Source of the DNA: UBA2160 sp964588665
GTDB lineage: Bacteria > Chloroflexota > Dehalococcoidia > Lucifugimonadales > UBA1123
NCBI GenBank assembly: GCA_964588665.1
Contig: CAZPQQ010000007.1
Span: 1 to 64,000, forward strand
DNA length: 64,000 bases
Reading direction: 5' to 3'
The notes under the pieces were generated by a model. That model was not told the DNA's origin. It was given only the letters and a program-made list of their open reading frames with translations, and made no database searches. Made by a program: the position numbers and the translations under genes. Positions 38,715 through 47,780 of the stretch are shown one piece after another (within the stretch, counting starts at the first letter, position 1; the number at the start of each line of letters is the position of its first letter).

Positions 38715-40337
38715 TTATGCGGATCGACCGCTTGTTGAAGCCGTCGTCTCCTCGGGACTCGCTTTTTTCGTCCGCCAGACACCGCTGAAGAAAGAAGCGA
38801 GAACTCCCACCCCTACGATCATAGCGACAACGAAGTACGCCTGACGCAACCCGGTGGTGAACGCCTCGATCACGCCTGCGCCGCCGTCGGCGGTGACCGC
38901 GGAAAGTGTTGGCGCGTAGCCCATGCCGCCCATCGTTGCCGTGACCATGGCGGTCATCATCGCGATGGACGTGACGTTGCCCGAGTTGCGCACCAGGTTC
39001 AGGAACCCAGACATGACGCCGTAGCTGCTCGGTGCGACCGTGCTCAGCACGGCGCTGTTGTTCGGGGCGTTGAGCGTGCCCGAACCGAAGCTCTGCAGCA
39101 CCATTCCGAGGATCGCCCACCACAGCGGCGAGTCGGATTCGAGTCTGGACAGCACGAGCAATCCCGCAACGCATACGGCCATGCCGCCGACGGTGAACGG
39201 CCGCCAACCATAGCGGTCCGAGAGCCGTCCGGCCAACGGTCCGGTGATGATGATGGCGACCGCTCCCGGGACGATGACAAGTCCCACCTGCGCGGGTGAG
39301 TAGCCGAGGACAGCCTGAAGATAGAACGGCATCAGGAACCGAACGGCGGACATGCCCAGGAACGAGATGTAATACGCGGAGACGCTCAGGCTGAACAGGG
39401 CGCTCTTGAACAGCCTCACGTCCATCATCGGCGTCGGCGCGCGCAGCTCCCACCACGCGAATCCGACGATTTGCAATACGGTCAACGACATTGCCGCCGC
39501 GATCCCCGGATGGCCCCATCCGATCCTCGGCCCCCACGTCATGCCCAGCAGGAACGACAGCAGCGCTCCCGCTGACAGACTCGCGCCAAGCCAGTCGAAG
39601 GTCTCGCGAATCCCCGTGGGTTGCCCGGTGCGGCGGGCGTCCAAAACGACCCACGCCGCTGCCAGCGCAACGGCGCCGAGAGCAACGTTGCCGTAGAACA
39701 CCCACCGCCAGTCGAAGGCGCCCACGAGAAACCCGCCGACCGACGGGCCTGCCACGCCGCCGACCCCGACGACGCTCATCTGAAGGCCCAACGCCCTTCC
39801 ACGCTCCTCGATCGGGAACGTGGCCATGATCATCGCCATCGACGTGCCCTGGGTCATGGCCGATCCGACGCCCTGGAATACCTTGGCCAGTATCAACAAA
39901 GTGACGTTTGGAGACGAGCCCGCGATTCCGCCGCCGATGATGAAGATGACGAATCCCAGGAGGTAGATCCGCTTGCGACCCACCATGTCGGAGAGGCGGC
40001 CCATCGGCATGAGGAGCGCGCTGATTGCCAGCGCGTATCCGATGACGATCCACTGGGTGGTCGTCAGATCGGTCTGGAAGTGGTCCGCGATCGAAGGGAG
40101 CGCGACAGTTACGCTGCCATGATCCGAAACCGACGCGAACAGGCCGATAGCTAGAGCCAAGAACGCCCACCACTTGTAATTCGGCCCCTGGAAGACTCTC
40201 AAGACCGGCGGCCATCCGTTGGCCTGCTCATTTGCTCCAGTCGCATCAGGTCGGCCACTCTTCCAGCCTGTGCGCCGCGTCCCAGAACATGTACTCGAAC
40301 CGGCTTCCTGCCAGGAACGCTTCATCCATTCGAGCAC
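38715..40337 (-). CDS. MFS transporter, DHA2 (EmrB/QacA) family
   Basis: Up to 540 residues with about 14 hydrophobic segments, as in DHA2 drug:proton antiporters. The loop G-R-L-S-D-M-V-G-R-K-R after helix 2 and the motif-C-like G-V-G-G-V-A-G-P-S-V-G-G are present. The first 30 codons overlap the 3' end of tenA; starts are possible at GTG 40337 (just after GGAGG) or ATG 40325, so the N-terminus is unsure. The overlap suggests cotranscription with tenA and the cyclophilin-like gene. It may export a pyrimidine or xenobiotic; the substrate is unknown. Confidence 0.85.
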   Translation of the reverse strand: MLEWMKRSWQEAGSSTCSGTRRTGWKSGRPDATGANEQANGWPPVLRVFQGPNYKWWAFLALAIGLFASVSDHGSVTVALPSIADHFQTDLTTTQWIVIGYALAISALLMPMGRLSDMVGRKRIYLLGFVIFIIGGGIAGSSPNVTLLILAKVFQGVGSAMTQGTSMAMIMATFPIEERGRALGLQMSVVGVGGVAGPSVGGFLVGAFDWRWVFYGNVALGAVALAAAWVVLDARRTGQPTGIRETFDWLGASLSAGALLSFLLGMTWGPRIGWGHPGIAAAMSLTVLQIVGFAWWELRAPTPMMDVRLFKSALFSLSVSAYYISFLGMSAVRFLMPFYLQAVLGYSPAQVGLVIVPGAVAIIITGPLAGRLSDRYGWRPFTVGGMAVCVAGLLVLSRLESDSPLWWAILGMVLQSFGSGTLNAPNNSAVLSTVAPSSYGVMSGFLNLVRNSGNVTSIAMMTAMVTATMGGMGYAPTLSAVTADGGAGVIEAFTTGLRQAYFVVAMIVGVGVLASFFSGVWRTKKASPEETTASTSGRSA

Positions 40338-40953
40338 GTTCCTCCGGTCGTTCGTCGGCCATGCGATCGACGAACGACCGGAGCCAGGCCGTCAGGTCGG
40401 CGTATTCAGGCGCGATGTATGCCTCGATCCATCGGCCGTACAGGGGTTGGCTTTCGGGCGCGCCTCGTGAGTGAAGCATCTGCCCGATCTCGTAATATCC
40501 CCAGGCGCAGGGGAGGACAACGGCGGCTATCTCGCCCACGCTGCCAGCGTACGCCGTCCGGATCATGTGGTCGTTGTACGCAAGTGTGGTCGGCGACGGC
40601 TCCGTTGCTCGCAACTCTTCTTCGGTGATGCCGAAGTCGGCGCAGAAGCTGACGTGCAGCGCCATCTCGGTGTTCAGGGTCTCGTGAATCAGGCGCGCGA
40701 ACCAGCCCATGTCCTCGACAGTGGGCGCCTTGGCGACGGCGAGTGAGAGCGCTCGGCAGTAGGCGATCAGGAATATGTAGTCCTGCCGCATGTAGTATCG
40801 GAAATTCTTCAACGGCAGGCTGCCGTCGCCGATACCGACGACGAATGGGTGGCGCTGCTCTCGCTCCCACATGGAAGTATATTTCGCTCTGAGCTGGTCC
40901 GAAAACGGCGTCTCGCCGCCTCGATTCTCTGCGGCAGTGTTGTTTGGCATCAC
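40246..40953 (-). CDS. tenA: TenA-family aminopyrimidine aminohydrolase (thiaminase II)
   Basis: 235 residues. TenA releases HMP from thiamin breakdown products for salvage. The family residues are visible: D58 in R-Q-D-Y, the nucleophile C149 in V-L-P-C-A-W-G-Y-Y, and the C-terminal F-E-Y-M-F-W-D-A-A. The start overlaps the stop of the cyclophilin-like gene by 4 nt. A thiE gene is present 9 kb away (49993), consistent with use of salvaged HMP for thiamin phosphate synthesis. Confidence 0.88.
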   Translation of the reverse strand: MMPNNTAAENRGGETPFSDQLRAKYTSMWEREQRHPFVVGIGDGSLPLKNFRYYMRQDYIFLIAYCRALSLAVAKAPTVEDMGWFARLIHETLNTEMALHVSFCADFGITEEELRATEPSPTTLAYNDHMIRTAYAGSVGEIAAVVLPCAWGYYEIGQMLHSRGAPESQPLYGRWIEAYIAPEYADLTAWLRSFVDRMADERPEERARMDEAFLAGSRFEYMFWDAAHRLEEWPT

Positions 40954-41324
40954 GCCCTCTCAACGAGAACGTCGGAGCCCGGCGGCGCCGACTTGAGCAC
41001 GGTCGGATCGCCTTCGATCCGACCGATGACGTTGACCGGACTCGCGGGCCTGATCTCGCCGCCCGTGCTCATCGGCGTAAGGCCGTAGAACAAGCATATC
41101 GCCTGGCCCGGCGGCCAAAAGGCAACGGCGCCCATCTCGACGACGGCCACCGAGTCCTGTTCATCGGCAGTGAGGTTCGTGCGAAAATAGATCTCATCGC
41201 CCCAGGTGCTCCCAGAGGCCGTGATGGGCAGCGCATCCCACACGAGATCGGCTGTCTCGCAGTCGTTGAGCACCGCGGTGACCTCGACGCCGCCGGTTTC
41301 TATCCTGATGCGTCGTTCTTGCAT
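40950..41324 (-). CDS. cyclophilin-like fold protein (DUF369/TM1367-type)
   Basis: 124 residues, beta-rich, with the pattern L-N-D-C-E-T-A-D-L-V-W-D-A-L-P-I, W-G-D-E-I-Y-F, V-E-M-G-A-V-A-F-W-P-P-G-Q-A-I-C-L-F-Y-G and P-V-N-V-I-G-R-I. This matches small cyclophilin-like proteins of unknown substrate. It is first in an operon with tenA and the DHA2 carrier (4-nt overlap). No isomerase activity should be assumed. Confidence 0.78.
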   Translation of the reverse strand: MQERRIRIETGGVEVTAVLNDCETADLVWDALPITASGSTWGDEIYFRTNLTADEQDSVAVVEMGAVAFWPPGQAICLFYGLTPMSTGGEIRPASPVNVIGRIEGDPTVLKSAPPGSDVLVERA

Positions 41325-41405
41325 GGATTCTCGTCCCTCCGAACCACCGATTCATCGGCATCCGAGCCGTCCAGCCCGCTGGAATCATGGTCTGGCCGGC
41401 GCCGC

Positions 41406-41435
41406 TTGACACAATGCCAGATTCGTGGCTTAGTA
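41406..41435 (+). promoter_or_regulatory. promoter of glpK
   Basis: TTGACA (41406-41411), 18-nt spacer, TTAGTA (41430-41435). Predicted transcription from about 41442 leaves a leader of only about 11 nt, which supports the TTG at 41453 as the glpK start. Confidence 0.6.
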
Positions 41436-41452
41436 TCTGCCGGGGTGATCAG

Positions 41453-42991
41453 TTGCCAGACAAAGCTTACATCATGGCCCTCGACCAGGGAACCACCGGA
41501 ACGACCGCTGTCCTCGTTGACCGAACAGGGAATCCCGTGCACTCGGTGACCCGGGAAATCGAGCAGATATTCCCGCAGCCCGGTTGGGTCGAACACGACC
41601 CCGAGGAGCTGTTCGTGTCGTGTCTCGACATGGCCGAGGCGGTCCTCAAAGAGAAAGGCATCGACGCCAGCGCAATCTCCGCAATCGGCATCACGAATCA
41701 GCGCGAGACAGCGGTGGTTTGGGAGCGAGACACGGGCTTGCCGGTGATGAACGCCATCGTCTGGCAGTGCCGCCGGACCGCGCCGCTCTGCGAGGAACTC
41801 ATCGCCCGAGGCCTCGAAGACACGGTGCGCGCCAAAACCGGGCTGCCCATCGACGCTTACTTCACCGGCACGAAGTTCAGGTGGATCCTCGATCACATCC
41901 CGGACGGCCAACGGCGGGCCGAGGGCGGCGAACTGCTGTGCGGGACGGTCGACTCCTGGCTCATCTGGAAGCTGACCGGCGGCGCAGCGCATGTCACGGA
42001 CGTAACCAACGCCTCCAGGACAATGCTCTTCAATATCCGAACGCTGGACTGGGACGACGACCTGCTCGCCGAGTTGAACATCCCACGGGCCGCGCTCCCG
42101 GAGGTTCGACCGTCCAGCGACATCTTCGGAAACGCCGTTGGCGAGCCGTTCGGCGACAGCGGAATTTCCATCGCGGGCGTGGCCGGAGACCAGCAGGCGG
42201 CGCTGTTCGGCCAAGCCTGCTTCGAGCCGGGCATGGCGAAGAACACCTACGGCACGGGCTCGTTCGTGCTCGTCAACACCGGCAATCGACCAATAGAATC
42301 GAGTGCGAGCCTGATCGCCACCGTGGCGTGGAAGCTGGGCGACGAGGTAACGTACGCGCTTGAGGGCAGCATCTTCTCGACGGGCGCCACGGTCCAGTGG
42401 CTGCGGGACGGACTCGGGCTCGTCGACGAGGCGTCTCAAGTCGAAGAGCTGGCTGCAAGTGTGCCGGACAACGGCGGCGTGTACATCGTTCCCGCGTTCA
42501 CAGGGCTAGGGGCGCCGCACTGGGACATGTACGCCCGCGGCGCCATCCTCGGCCTCAGTCGCGGTTCAGGACGCGGCCACCTCGTTTTGGCCGCACTCGA
42601 GTCGACGGCGCATCAGACGGCCGACGTGCTTGACGCGGTGAAGGCCGACACCGGACTGCCCGTGACTCGCCTGCGAGCCGACGGCGGCGCCACGGCGAAC
42701 AACCTGCTGATGCAGCTCCAGGCTGACATCCTGGGCATTCCGATCGAGAGGTCGGCGGTTCGGGAGACAACGGCGCTAGGCGCGGCATATCTGGCGGGAC
42801 TGGGAGTGGGGTTCTGGGACAGCACGGAGCAGATAGCAGCGCTTCGAACATCCGATGCCGTGTTCGAGCCTCGCATTACCGATGACCGCCGGGCATCGAC
42901 CCGTCGCGGATGGCGGCGCGCCGTGGAACGGTCCAAAGGCTGGGCCGACGAAGACGAAACAATGAGATCGGAGAATCGAGACGATGAATAA
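41453..42991 (+). CDS. glpK: glycerol kinase
   Basis: 512 residues of the FGGY family, phosphorylating glycerol to sn-glycerol 3-phosphate. The ATP-site A-L-D-Q-G-T-T-G-T-T is near the N-terminus. Substrate and family motifs follow: N-Q-R-E-T, N-A-I-V-W-Q-C-R-R-T, G-D-Q-Q-A-A-L-F-G-Q, N-T-Y-G-T-G-S-F and A-D-G-G-A-T-A-N-N. The frame is open to 41387, but the promoter position and the GGGGTGA before TTG 41453 favour this start, giving the usual family length. The stop overlaps folB by 8 nt. No glycerol facilitator or glpD is in the window. Confidence 0.93.
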   Translation: MPDKAYIMALDQGTTGTTAVLVDRTGNPVHSVTREIEQIFPQPGWVEHDPEELFVSCLDMAEAVLKEKGIDASAISAIGITNQRETAVVWERDTGLPVMNAIVWQCRRTAPLCEELIARGLEDTVRAKTGLPIDAYFTGTKFRWILDHIPDGQRRAEGGELLCGTVDSWLIWKLTGGAAHVTDVTNASRTMLFNIRTLDWDDDLLAELNIPRAALPEVRPSSDIFGNAVGEPFGDSGISIAGVAGDQQAALFGQACFEPGMAKNTYGTGSFVLVNTGNRPIESSASLIATVAWKLGDEVTYALEGSIFSTGATVQWLRDGLGLVDEASQVEELAASVPDNGGVYIVPAFTGLGAPHWDMYARGAILGLSRGSGRGHLVLAALESTAHQTADVLDAVKADTGLPVTRLRADGGATANNLLMQLQADILGIPIERSAVRETTALGAAYLAGLGVGFWDSTEQIAALRTSDAVFEPRITDDRRASTRRGWRRAVERSKGWADEDETMRSENRDDE

Positions 42992-43360
42992 CGACATGAT
43001 CATCCTTTCAGGGATGGTGTTCTACGGCTTCCACGGGGTGGACTCAGGCGAACAGGCGCTGGGCCAACGATTCATCGTCGATCTGGAGGTGCATCACGAT
43101 CTCCGGGCCGCGGGGAAATCCGACGATATTCGGCTAACCCTCAATTACTCACGTCTTTTCGGAGCAGTGCGCGAAGTCGTCGAAGGGAAACCGGTGAGGC
43201 TGCTGGAGACGCTTGCGGACCGCATTGCGACAGAAATCCTGGACCGGTTCCCAGCGCAGGCGACGCGGATGCGGTGAAGAAGCCCGACCCTCCGATCAAG
43301 GGGTCGATCCTCGACTATGCCGGAGTCGAAGTCTACAGGCAGCGGCCGGGCTCGGAGTGA
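42984..43360 (+). pseudogene. folB: dihydroneopterin aldolase, frameshifted near its 3' end
   Basis: The first 92 or so codons encode a clear FolB: I-I-L-S-G-M-V-F-Y-G-F-H-G-V, E-Q-A-L-G-Q-R-F-I-V-D-L-E, L-N-Y-S-R-L and L-L-E-T-L-A-D-R-I-A. The zero frame then stops at 43275-43277, but the missing end (V-K-K-P-D-P-P-I, L-D-Y-A-G-V-E-V-Y-R) continues in another frame to TGA 43358-43360. Loss of one base around 43262-43272 explains it. Either the folate-pathway gene is broken or this is a sequencing error. It overlaps the glpK stop. Confidence 0.85.
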
Positions 43361-43759
43361 TGCGTTGAGAGCGGATGGCGACCCTTCGACAGGTTCCGGC
43401 ACACGATTCTTGACGGCGCAGAGCCAGCCCTGAGTCTACCGAAGCGGCGAACGGATGTGGAGGCATGGGGTGACCCTGCGGCGGGATCAGGACCTCCACG
43501 GGAGGTTCGCCCGGAACGCCGATTGCCGGTTGAAACTGCGGACGGTGTATGCAAGACTGATTCCACTGATAATCGCCCCTGTTTTTGCGAGGAAATCCAG
43601 TCGAATCCAACAACGACGAATTTCGATCGGCGCTTCTCATGGACCGAGACTTCGGAGAATGCGCTCCTTATGCAAGAATCGGGCGAGCTCAAACCACACT
43701 CAACCTTGAAATAGTTCGATATGCAGCGGCGTGAGGGCATTTGAGGGGGCACACGTAGA
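43361..43759. other. intergenic with degenerate family A repeat
   Basis: A degraded palindromic unit lies at about 43380-43455 (CCCTTCGACAGGTTCC … CGAAGCGGCGAACGG). The rest shows no coding or RNA character. A ribosome-site-like GAGGGGG lies just before the ATG at 43760. Confidence 0.5.
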
Positions 43760-45160
43760 ATGTCAGATAACTCCAAAGCCAAGACCATCGGGGAACTACG
43801 CGACAGCGGGTACGAGGTTCTCCCGGTCAAGCAAGAGGTCCGACGCAACCTGATCCGAAAGATCGAGGCAGGCGAGGAGATGTTCCCCGACATCATCGGC
43901 TTCGACGAGTCGGTGATACCGCAACTGGAGAACGCGATCCTGGCCGGTCAGGACTTGATCCTCCTCGGCGAGCGCGGCCAAGCCAAATCGCGGCTGATCC
44001 GGAACATCGTCACGCTTCTGGACGATGAGATTCCGGCTATCGAAGGCTGCGAGCTCAACGACAACCCCTTCGATCCGATCTGCAAGTCGTGCCAGAACCG
44101 GGTTGCCGAGCACGGCGACGACGTCGAGATTCGCTGGTTATCGCGCGATCGGCGATACTCGGAGAAGCTCGCCACTCCCGACATCACAGTCGCCGACCTC
44201 ATCGGCGAGATCGACCCGATCAAGGTGGCCGAGGGCCGGTACCTTTCGGACGAGCTCACCATCCACTACGGGCTGATACCACGCACAAACCGCGGGATAT
44301 TCTGCATCAACGAACTGCCAGACCTCTCAGAGCGGATTCAGGTTAGCTTGTTCAACCTGATGCAGGAGCGGGACGTCCAGATCAAGGGCTACCAGATCAT
44401 GCTGCCCCTGGACGTGTTCCTCGTGTGCTCCGCCAACCCGGAGGACTACACGAACAGAGGCCGCATCGTCACGCCTCTGAAAGACCGGTACGGGGCGCAG
44501 ATCCGCACTCACTATCCCAAGTCCCTCGAAGAGGAGATCGACATCGTCGAGCAGGAACACTCGAGCTTCCCGGACACCGATAAGGTCGTGAGCGTGCCTC
44601 AGTACATGAAAGAGGTCATCGCCGAGTTCACCTCTTTGGCCCGTCGCAGCCCTGAGATCAACCAGCGGTCCGGCGTTAGCCTCAGGGTCTCGATCGCCAA
44701 CTACGAGACGATCGTGGGCAACGCGTTCAAACGAAGCCTTCGACTCAGAGAGCGGGCCGCGCCCAGGGTCAGCGACCTGCCCGCCATCGTCGCGTCCACC
44801 ACGGGAAAGGTGGAGATGGAGAGCGTCGAGGAGGGCCGCGAGTACAAGGTCGTCGACGATCTGATCAAAAAGGCGGTGCTCAACACGTTCGGCAGGTACT
44901 TCAATCCACGAGAGTTCACGGACGTGCTGGCTCGATTCGAAGAGGGTCTTGTGATTGAGACCGGCGCTGACGTGCAGTCGGATTCGTACACCTCGAAGCT
45001 GCCGCAGTTGGCGAACCTGCAAGAGATGGTCGAACGCATCGAACCCTCTGACGACCCCGCATCGATCGCGTCGGCAATCGAGCTGATCCTCGAAGGCCTG
45101 CACCTGAACCGCAGGCTGAACCGAGACCAGTCCGGCGGCACGTACGTGTACAGCAGCTAA
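43760..45160 (+). CDS. AAA+ ATPase, magnesium-chelatase ChlI / MoxR-like
   Basis: 466 residues. Walker A is G70-E-R-G-Q-A-K76-S77, the Walker B region is G-I-F-C-I-N-E-L-P-D-L, and sensor 1 is C-S-A-N-P-E-D-Y-T. The loop between helix 2 and Walker B contains C-K-S-C-Q-N-R, a possible metal-binding insert seen in this subgroup (often annotated as 'sigma 54-interacting/ChlI'). Such proteins usually work with a VWA-domain partner encoded next door, but none is adjacent here. No other tetrapyrrole gene is nearby, so a chaperone role is likelier than Mg insertion. Confidence 0.87.
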   Translation: MSDNSKAKTIGELRDSGYEVLPVKQEVRRNLIRKIEAGEEMFPDIIGFDESVIPQLENAILAGQDLILLGERGQAKSRLIRNIVTLLDDEIPAIEGCELNDNPFDPICKSCQNRVAEHGDDVEIRWLSRDRRYSEKLATPDITVADLIGEIDPIKVAEGRYLSDELTIHYGLIPRTNRGIFCINELPDLSERIQVSLFNLMQERDVQIKGYQIMLPLDVFLVCSANPEDYTNRGRIVTPLKDRYGAQIRTHYPKSLEEEIDIVEQEHSSFPDTDKVVSVPQYMKEVIAEFTSLARRSPEINQRSGVSLRVSIANYETIVGNAFKRSLRLRERAAPRVSDLPAIVASTTGKVEMESVEEGREYKVVDDLIKKAVLNTFGRYFNPREFTDVLARFEEGLVIETGADVQSDSYTSKLPQLANLQEMVERIEPSDDPASIASAIELILEGLHLNRRLNRDQSGGTYVYSS

Positions 45161-45218
45161 CGCTCGGGCGCGGTAAGGAAGTTGCACAGATCGGGAAGCG
45201 TGCTGGACCGGCGCTAGG

Positions 45219-45349
45219 GTTCGACAGGTCCCGACAAAGCCGGGATCCCGATGCGTCGGGACTCACCCCGATCGGAAAACAACCAATGATCCGTTCACCC
45301 CTTCGGCAAGCTCAGGGCCAGCTCTGAGCCTGTCGGTCGAAGGGTCGCC
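45219..45349. repeat. palindromic repeat cluster (family A)
   Basis: GTTCGACAGGTCCCGACAAA… through TCCCGATGCGTCGGGA and CCCCTTCGGCAAGCTCAGGG to CTGTCGGTCGAAGGGT. The modules are the same as at 4471-4554, in inverted order. It lies between the ATPase and threonine dehydratase stops, i.e. in a convergent gap, where it may also end both transcripts. Confidence 0.7.
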
Positions 45350-45350
45350 A

Positions 45351-46319
45351 TCAACCGCCCAGCAGCTCCACCAGCCTGGCTGCGTCGATGTTGCCGCCGC
45401 TGAGCACACACACAACCGTCTCTCCCTGTCGCGTGACGACCCTGTCGGAGAGAAGGGCTGCGTAGGTCGATGCCGCCGCGGGTTCGGCCAGCACTTTGCC
45501 TCGCTCCAAGATCAGCTTCATCGCGCGAACGATCTCAGCGTCGTTCACGGTGACGACGCCGTCGACGAACGCCTGAACGTGGTTCAGGTTGTGCTGGCCC
45601 ACGAACGGCGCGGCGAGACCGTCGGCCACCGTGCCCACGGCGTCGAGGTGCACCGGCTGGCCTTCCTGCAAAGCCAATGTCATGCCGAGCGCGCCCTCGG
45701 GCTCCACTCCGATGACTTTCACGTGCGGGTGGCTCGCTTTGATCGCCGCCGCGACCCCCGAGATCAGTCCGCCGCCGCCGATCCCGACGATCACCGTGTC
45801 GATTTCCGGCACGTCTTCGAGGACTTCCATACCCAACGTCCCAGTTCCGGCGATGGTGTTCAGGTCGTCGAACGGATGCACCATCGTCATGCCGCGCTCC
45901 TCTTGGAGCGACAGGGTCGTCGCCAACAGATCCCCGTCAGTGAGGATGACCTCGCTGCCGTACTCTCGGGTTGCCGTGACTTTGCTTTCGACGGCGTTGG
46001 CGGGCATGACGGTCGTGGAGGCGATGCCCTCGCTGTTCGCGGCGTACGCGAGCGCCTGGGCGTGGTTGCCCGCCGACAGCGAGATGACGCCAGCGGCGCG
46101 CTCGTCGGGCGACAGGCTGTGCATCTTGTTGAGCACTCCCCTAGGTTTGAACGACCCGGTTACCTGGAACATCTCGAGCTTGAAGAACAACTCGACGTCC
46201 GCGAGTTCGCCGAGATACTCGGATCGGGCGACGGGCGTGTGCCGAAGATGGGGCTCGATTACCCGCCGGGCGGCGTTGATCTGCACCGCTCCAACGAGCG
46301 GACGGGTGTCGTTATCCAT
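45351..46319 (-). CDS. threonine/serine dehydratase, PLP-dependent
   Basis: 322 residues, fold-type II PLP enzyme, catabolic length without the C-terminal ACT domain of biosynthetic IlvA. K58 in T-G-S-F-K-P-R-G forms the internal aldimine, S-A-G-N-H-A-Q binds the substrate carboxylate and G-G-G-G-L binds phosphate. It deaminates threonine or serine to 2-oxobutyrate or pyruvate through reactive enamines. It diverges, with only 53 nt between starts, from ridA, whose product clears those enamines. Ribosome site GAGGAT before the ATG. Confidence 0.9.
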   Translation of the reverse strand: MDNDTRPLVGAVQINAARRVIEPHLRHTPVARSEYLGELADVELFFKLEMFQVTGSFKPRGVLNKMHSLSPDERAAGVISLSAGNHAQALAYAANSEGIASTTVMPANAVESKVTATREYGSEVILTDGDLLATTLSLQEERGMTMVHPFDDLNTIAGTGTLGMEVLEDVPEIDTVIVGIGGGGLISGVAAAIKASHPHVKVIGVEPEGALGMTLALQEGQPVHLDAVGTVADGLAAPFVGQHNLNHVQAFVDGVVTVNDAEIVRAMKLILERGKVLAEPAAASTYAALLSDRVVTRQGETVVCVLSGGNIDAARLVELLGG

Positions 46320-46372
46320 ATGGTATCCTCGTCGTGTTTTCTGAATTCACATCGCTCAATCGGAGGCTCATG

Positions 46373-46789
46373 ATGCCCGGTCAAGTACGGTCCATCGTCA
46401 ACACAAAGTCCGCTCCCCAACCGGTTCAGGCCTACTCGCAGGCGGTCCGGGTGTCCGGAGGCAGCTTGCTGTTCGTGTCCGGACAGGTGGCGGCGGACCT
46501 GAACGGCGCCGTTGTCGGCGTCGGAGACGCCGCCGCCCAGACCAAGCAGGCGCTGGCCAACATCCAGGCGATCCTCGCGAGCCAGGGCGCCGAAATGACC
46601 GACGTCGTCGAGTTCACGACGTACGTGGTCGGCCGAGAATCAGTCGCCGGGTACATGGCCGGCCGCTCCGAAGTCTTCCCAGACATGTATCCTGACGGCG
46701 ATTTTCCGGCGAACACCGTCTTGGTCATCAGCGGCCTCGCCCGGGAGGATTTCCTGGTCGAGATCAGCGCCGTCGCCGCCCTGCGATAG
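46373..46789 (+). CDS. ridA: RidA-family reactive enamine/imine deaminase
   Basis: 138 residues from the second ATG of an ATGATG pair that is 6 nt after GGAGG. A-Y-S-Q-A-V-R, F-V-S-G-Q-V-A, Q-T-K-Q-A-L-A-N-I, P-A-N-T-V-L-V-I-S-G-L-A-R-E-D-F-L-V-E-I match the family. The catalytic Arg of the usual P-x-R-[ST] strand is replaced (P-A-N-T-V), so this is probably not the archetypal RidA subgroup and may have lost or altered deaminase activity. Pairing with a divergent threonine dehydratase nevertheless supports a role in 2-aminoacrylate/2-iminobutyrate handling. Confidence 0.85.
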   Translation: MPGQVRSIVNTKSAPQPVQAYSQAVRVSGGSLLFVSGQVAADLNGAVVGVGDAAAQTKQALANIQAILASQGAEMTDVVEFTTYVVGRESVAGYMAGRSEVFPDMYPDGDFPANTVLVISGLAREDFLVEISAVAALR

Positions 46790-47192
46790 GCTGACATCGT
46801 CAGGATCACCCGACGACCAACCGTCAGGTCGATTCTAGCGGAACTGCAGGTGAATGTGCTCGCCATGAGCATGCTCAGGTGATCGCCATGAACAGGTTCT
46901 GGCACCTGCCGTGATTAGGTTCTGGTGCCCGCCGTCGATACTAGTTATTCCGTTCGTGGTGAGCCCGTCGAACCACTCCGACGATTCACCCCGATTCGCG
47001 ATCCAATCCACGTGTTTTCGATGCAGCGCGCCAGCAACGTCTATCAGATCGCCATGGTCGGCGCGTCGAGGTCCTTCGACAGGCTCAGGACGAACGGTTT
47101 AGGGTGGCGCCTCACCCTAGGATTTGGAGGGATTCCCGGCACAGCCAATGGCTTTGCAGCAGCCAGGACTGCGTCACACCTCGACTTGTCAG
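46790..47192. repeat. intergenic with family A repeats
   Basis: TTCCGTTCGTGGTGAGCCCG… at 46949-46975 and GGTCCTTCGACAGGCTCAGG… at 47071-47098 lie in opposite orientation. A small duplication GTTCTGG(C/T)(A/G)CC occurs at 46894 and 46919. No gene is supported. Confidence 0.65.
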
Positions 47193-47780
47193 CTATCCCG
47201 CGTGCGGACGGACCCATGTCTCGGACCAGGCGATGCAGCAGGTCGTGGTCTCTTTGTCGCCCCGAATGTCGGGGAACGGCCTGCCCCCCGCGACCAACCC
47301 GTTCAGCGTTAGCTGCGCGCGCCTCGCCGGCAGGAAGCAACTGTAAACGCCGAGCGGCCTTCCGGGAATGTCGCCGGGCGCCACCCTCAGAACGAACGGC
47401 TCCGCGAAATCGTACCAGGTCAGGTTGACCGATTCCTCTTCGCTCTGCACCATCTCGGTCCAGAACGCCCTGCCGTCCCCGGTCTTCGTGAATATGGCGT
47501 CGGATACCGGGATGTCCTGATCGGAGAATTCAGGGAACAGCATCGACTCGATCTCGTCCTGAAGCCAACGAGCCAACGCGATGTTGTCCGCGAAGATGCT
47601 GACGGCGCCGTCCGTAACATCGCTTTTGAGAAACAGCACGTGACCGGCGCCGGCCGGCGACCAGAGCACGCGCCAGTGGCTCGCCCGGGTCGTAAGCGGG
47701 CCATCGGGAGTCTCCGCCAGTCTGATGAACGAGTTCTCGCCCGTCATCCGCACTTCGTTGGGATCGGTTTGGCTAGTCAC
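47193..47780 (-). CDS. conserved-looking hypothetical protein
   Basis: 195 residues from GTG 47780, which has AGGAGG 6 nt upstream and overlaps the stop of the endonuclease III gene by 8 nt (translation coupling). Mixed alpha/beta composition, no membrane segment. It has several Trp and Cys residues and recognisable runs such as W-R-V-L-W-S-P, F-A-D-N-I-A-L-A-R-W-L-Q and W-Y-D-F-A-E-P-F-V. I do not recognise the family. Its coupling to nth is the only functional hint and may be incidental. Confidence 0.72.
   Translation of the reverse strand: MTSQTDPNEVRMTGENSFIRLAETPDGPLTTRASHWRVLWSPAGAGHVLFLKSDVTDGAVSIFADNIALARWLQDEIESMLFPEFSDQDIPVSDAIFTKTGDGRAFWTEMVQSEEESVNLTWYDFAEPFVLRVAPGDIPGRPLGVYSCFLPARRAQLTLNGLVAGGRPFPDIRGDKETTTCCIAWSETWVRPHAG

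Noticed and set aside
42984..43360. folB stop as another recoded UGA
   Set aside because: The downstream homologous sequence is in a different frame, so a frameshift is needed; reading through the UGA would not restore it.
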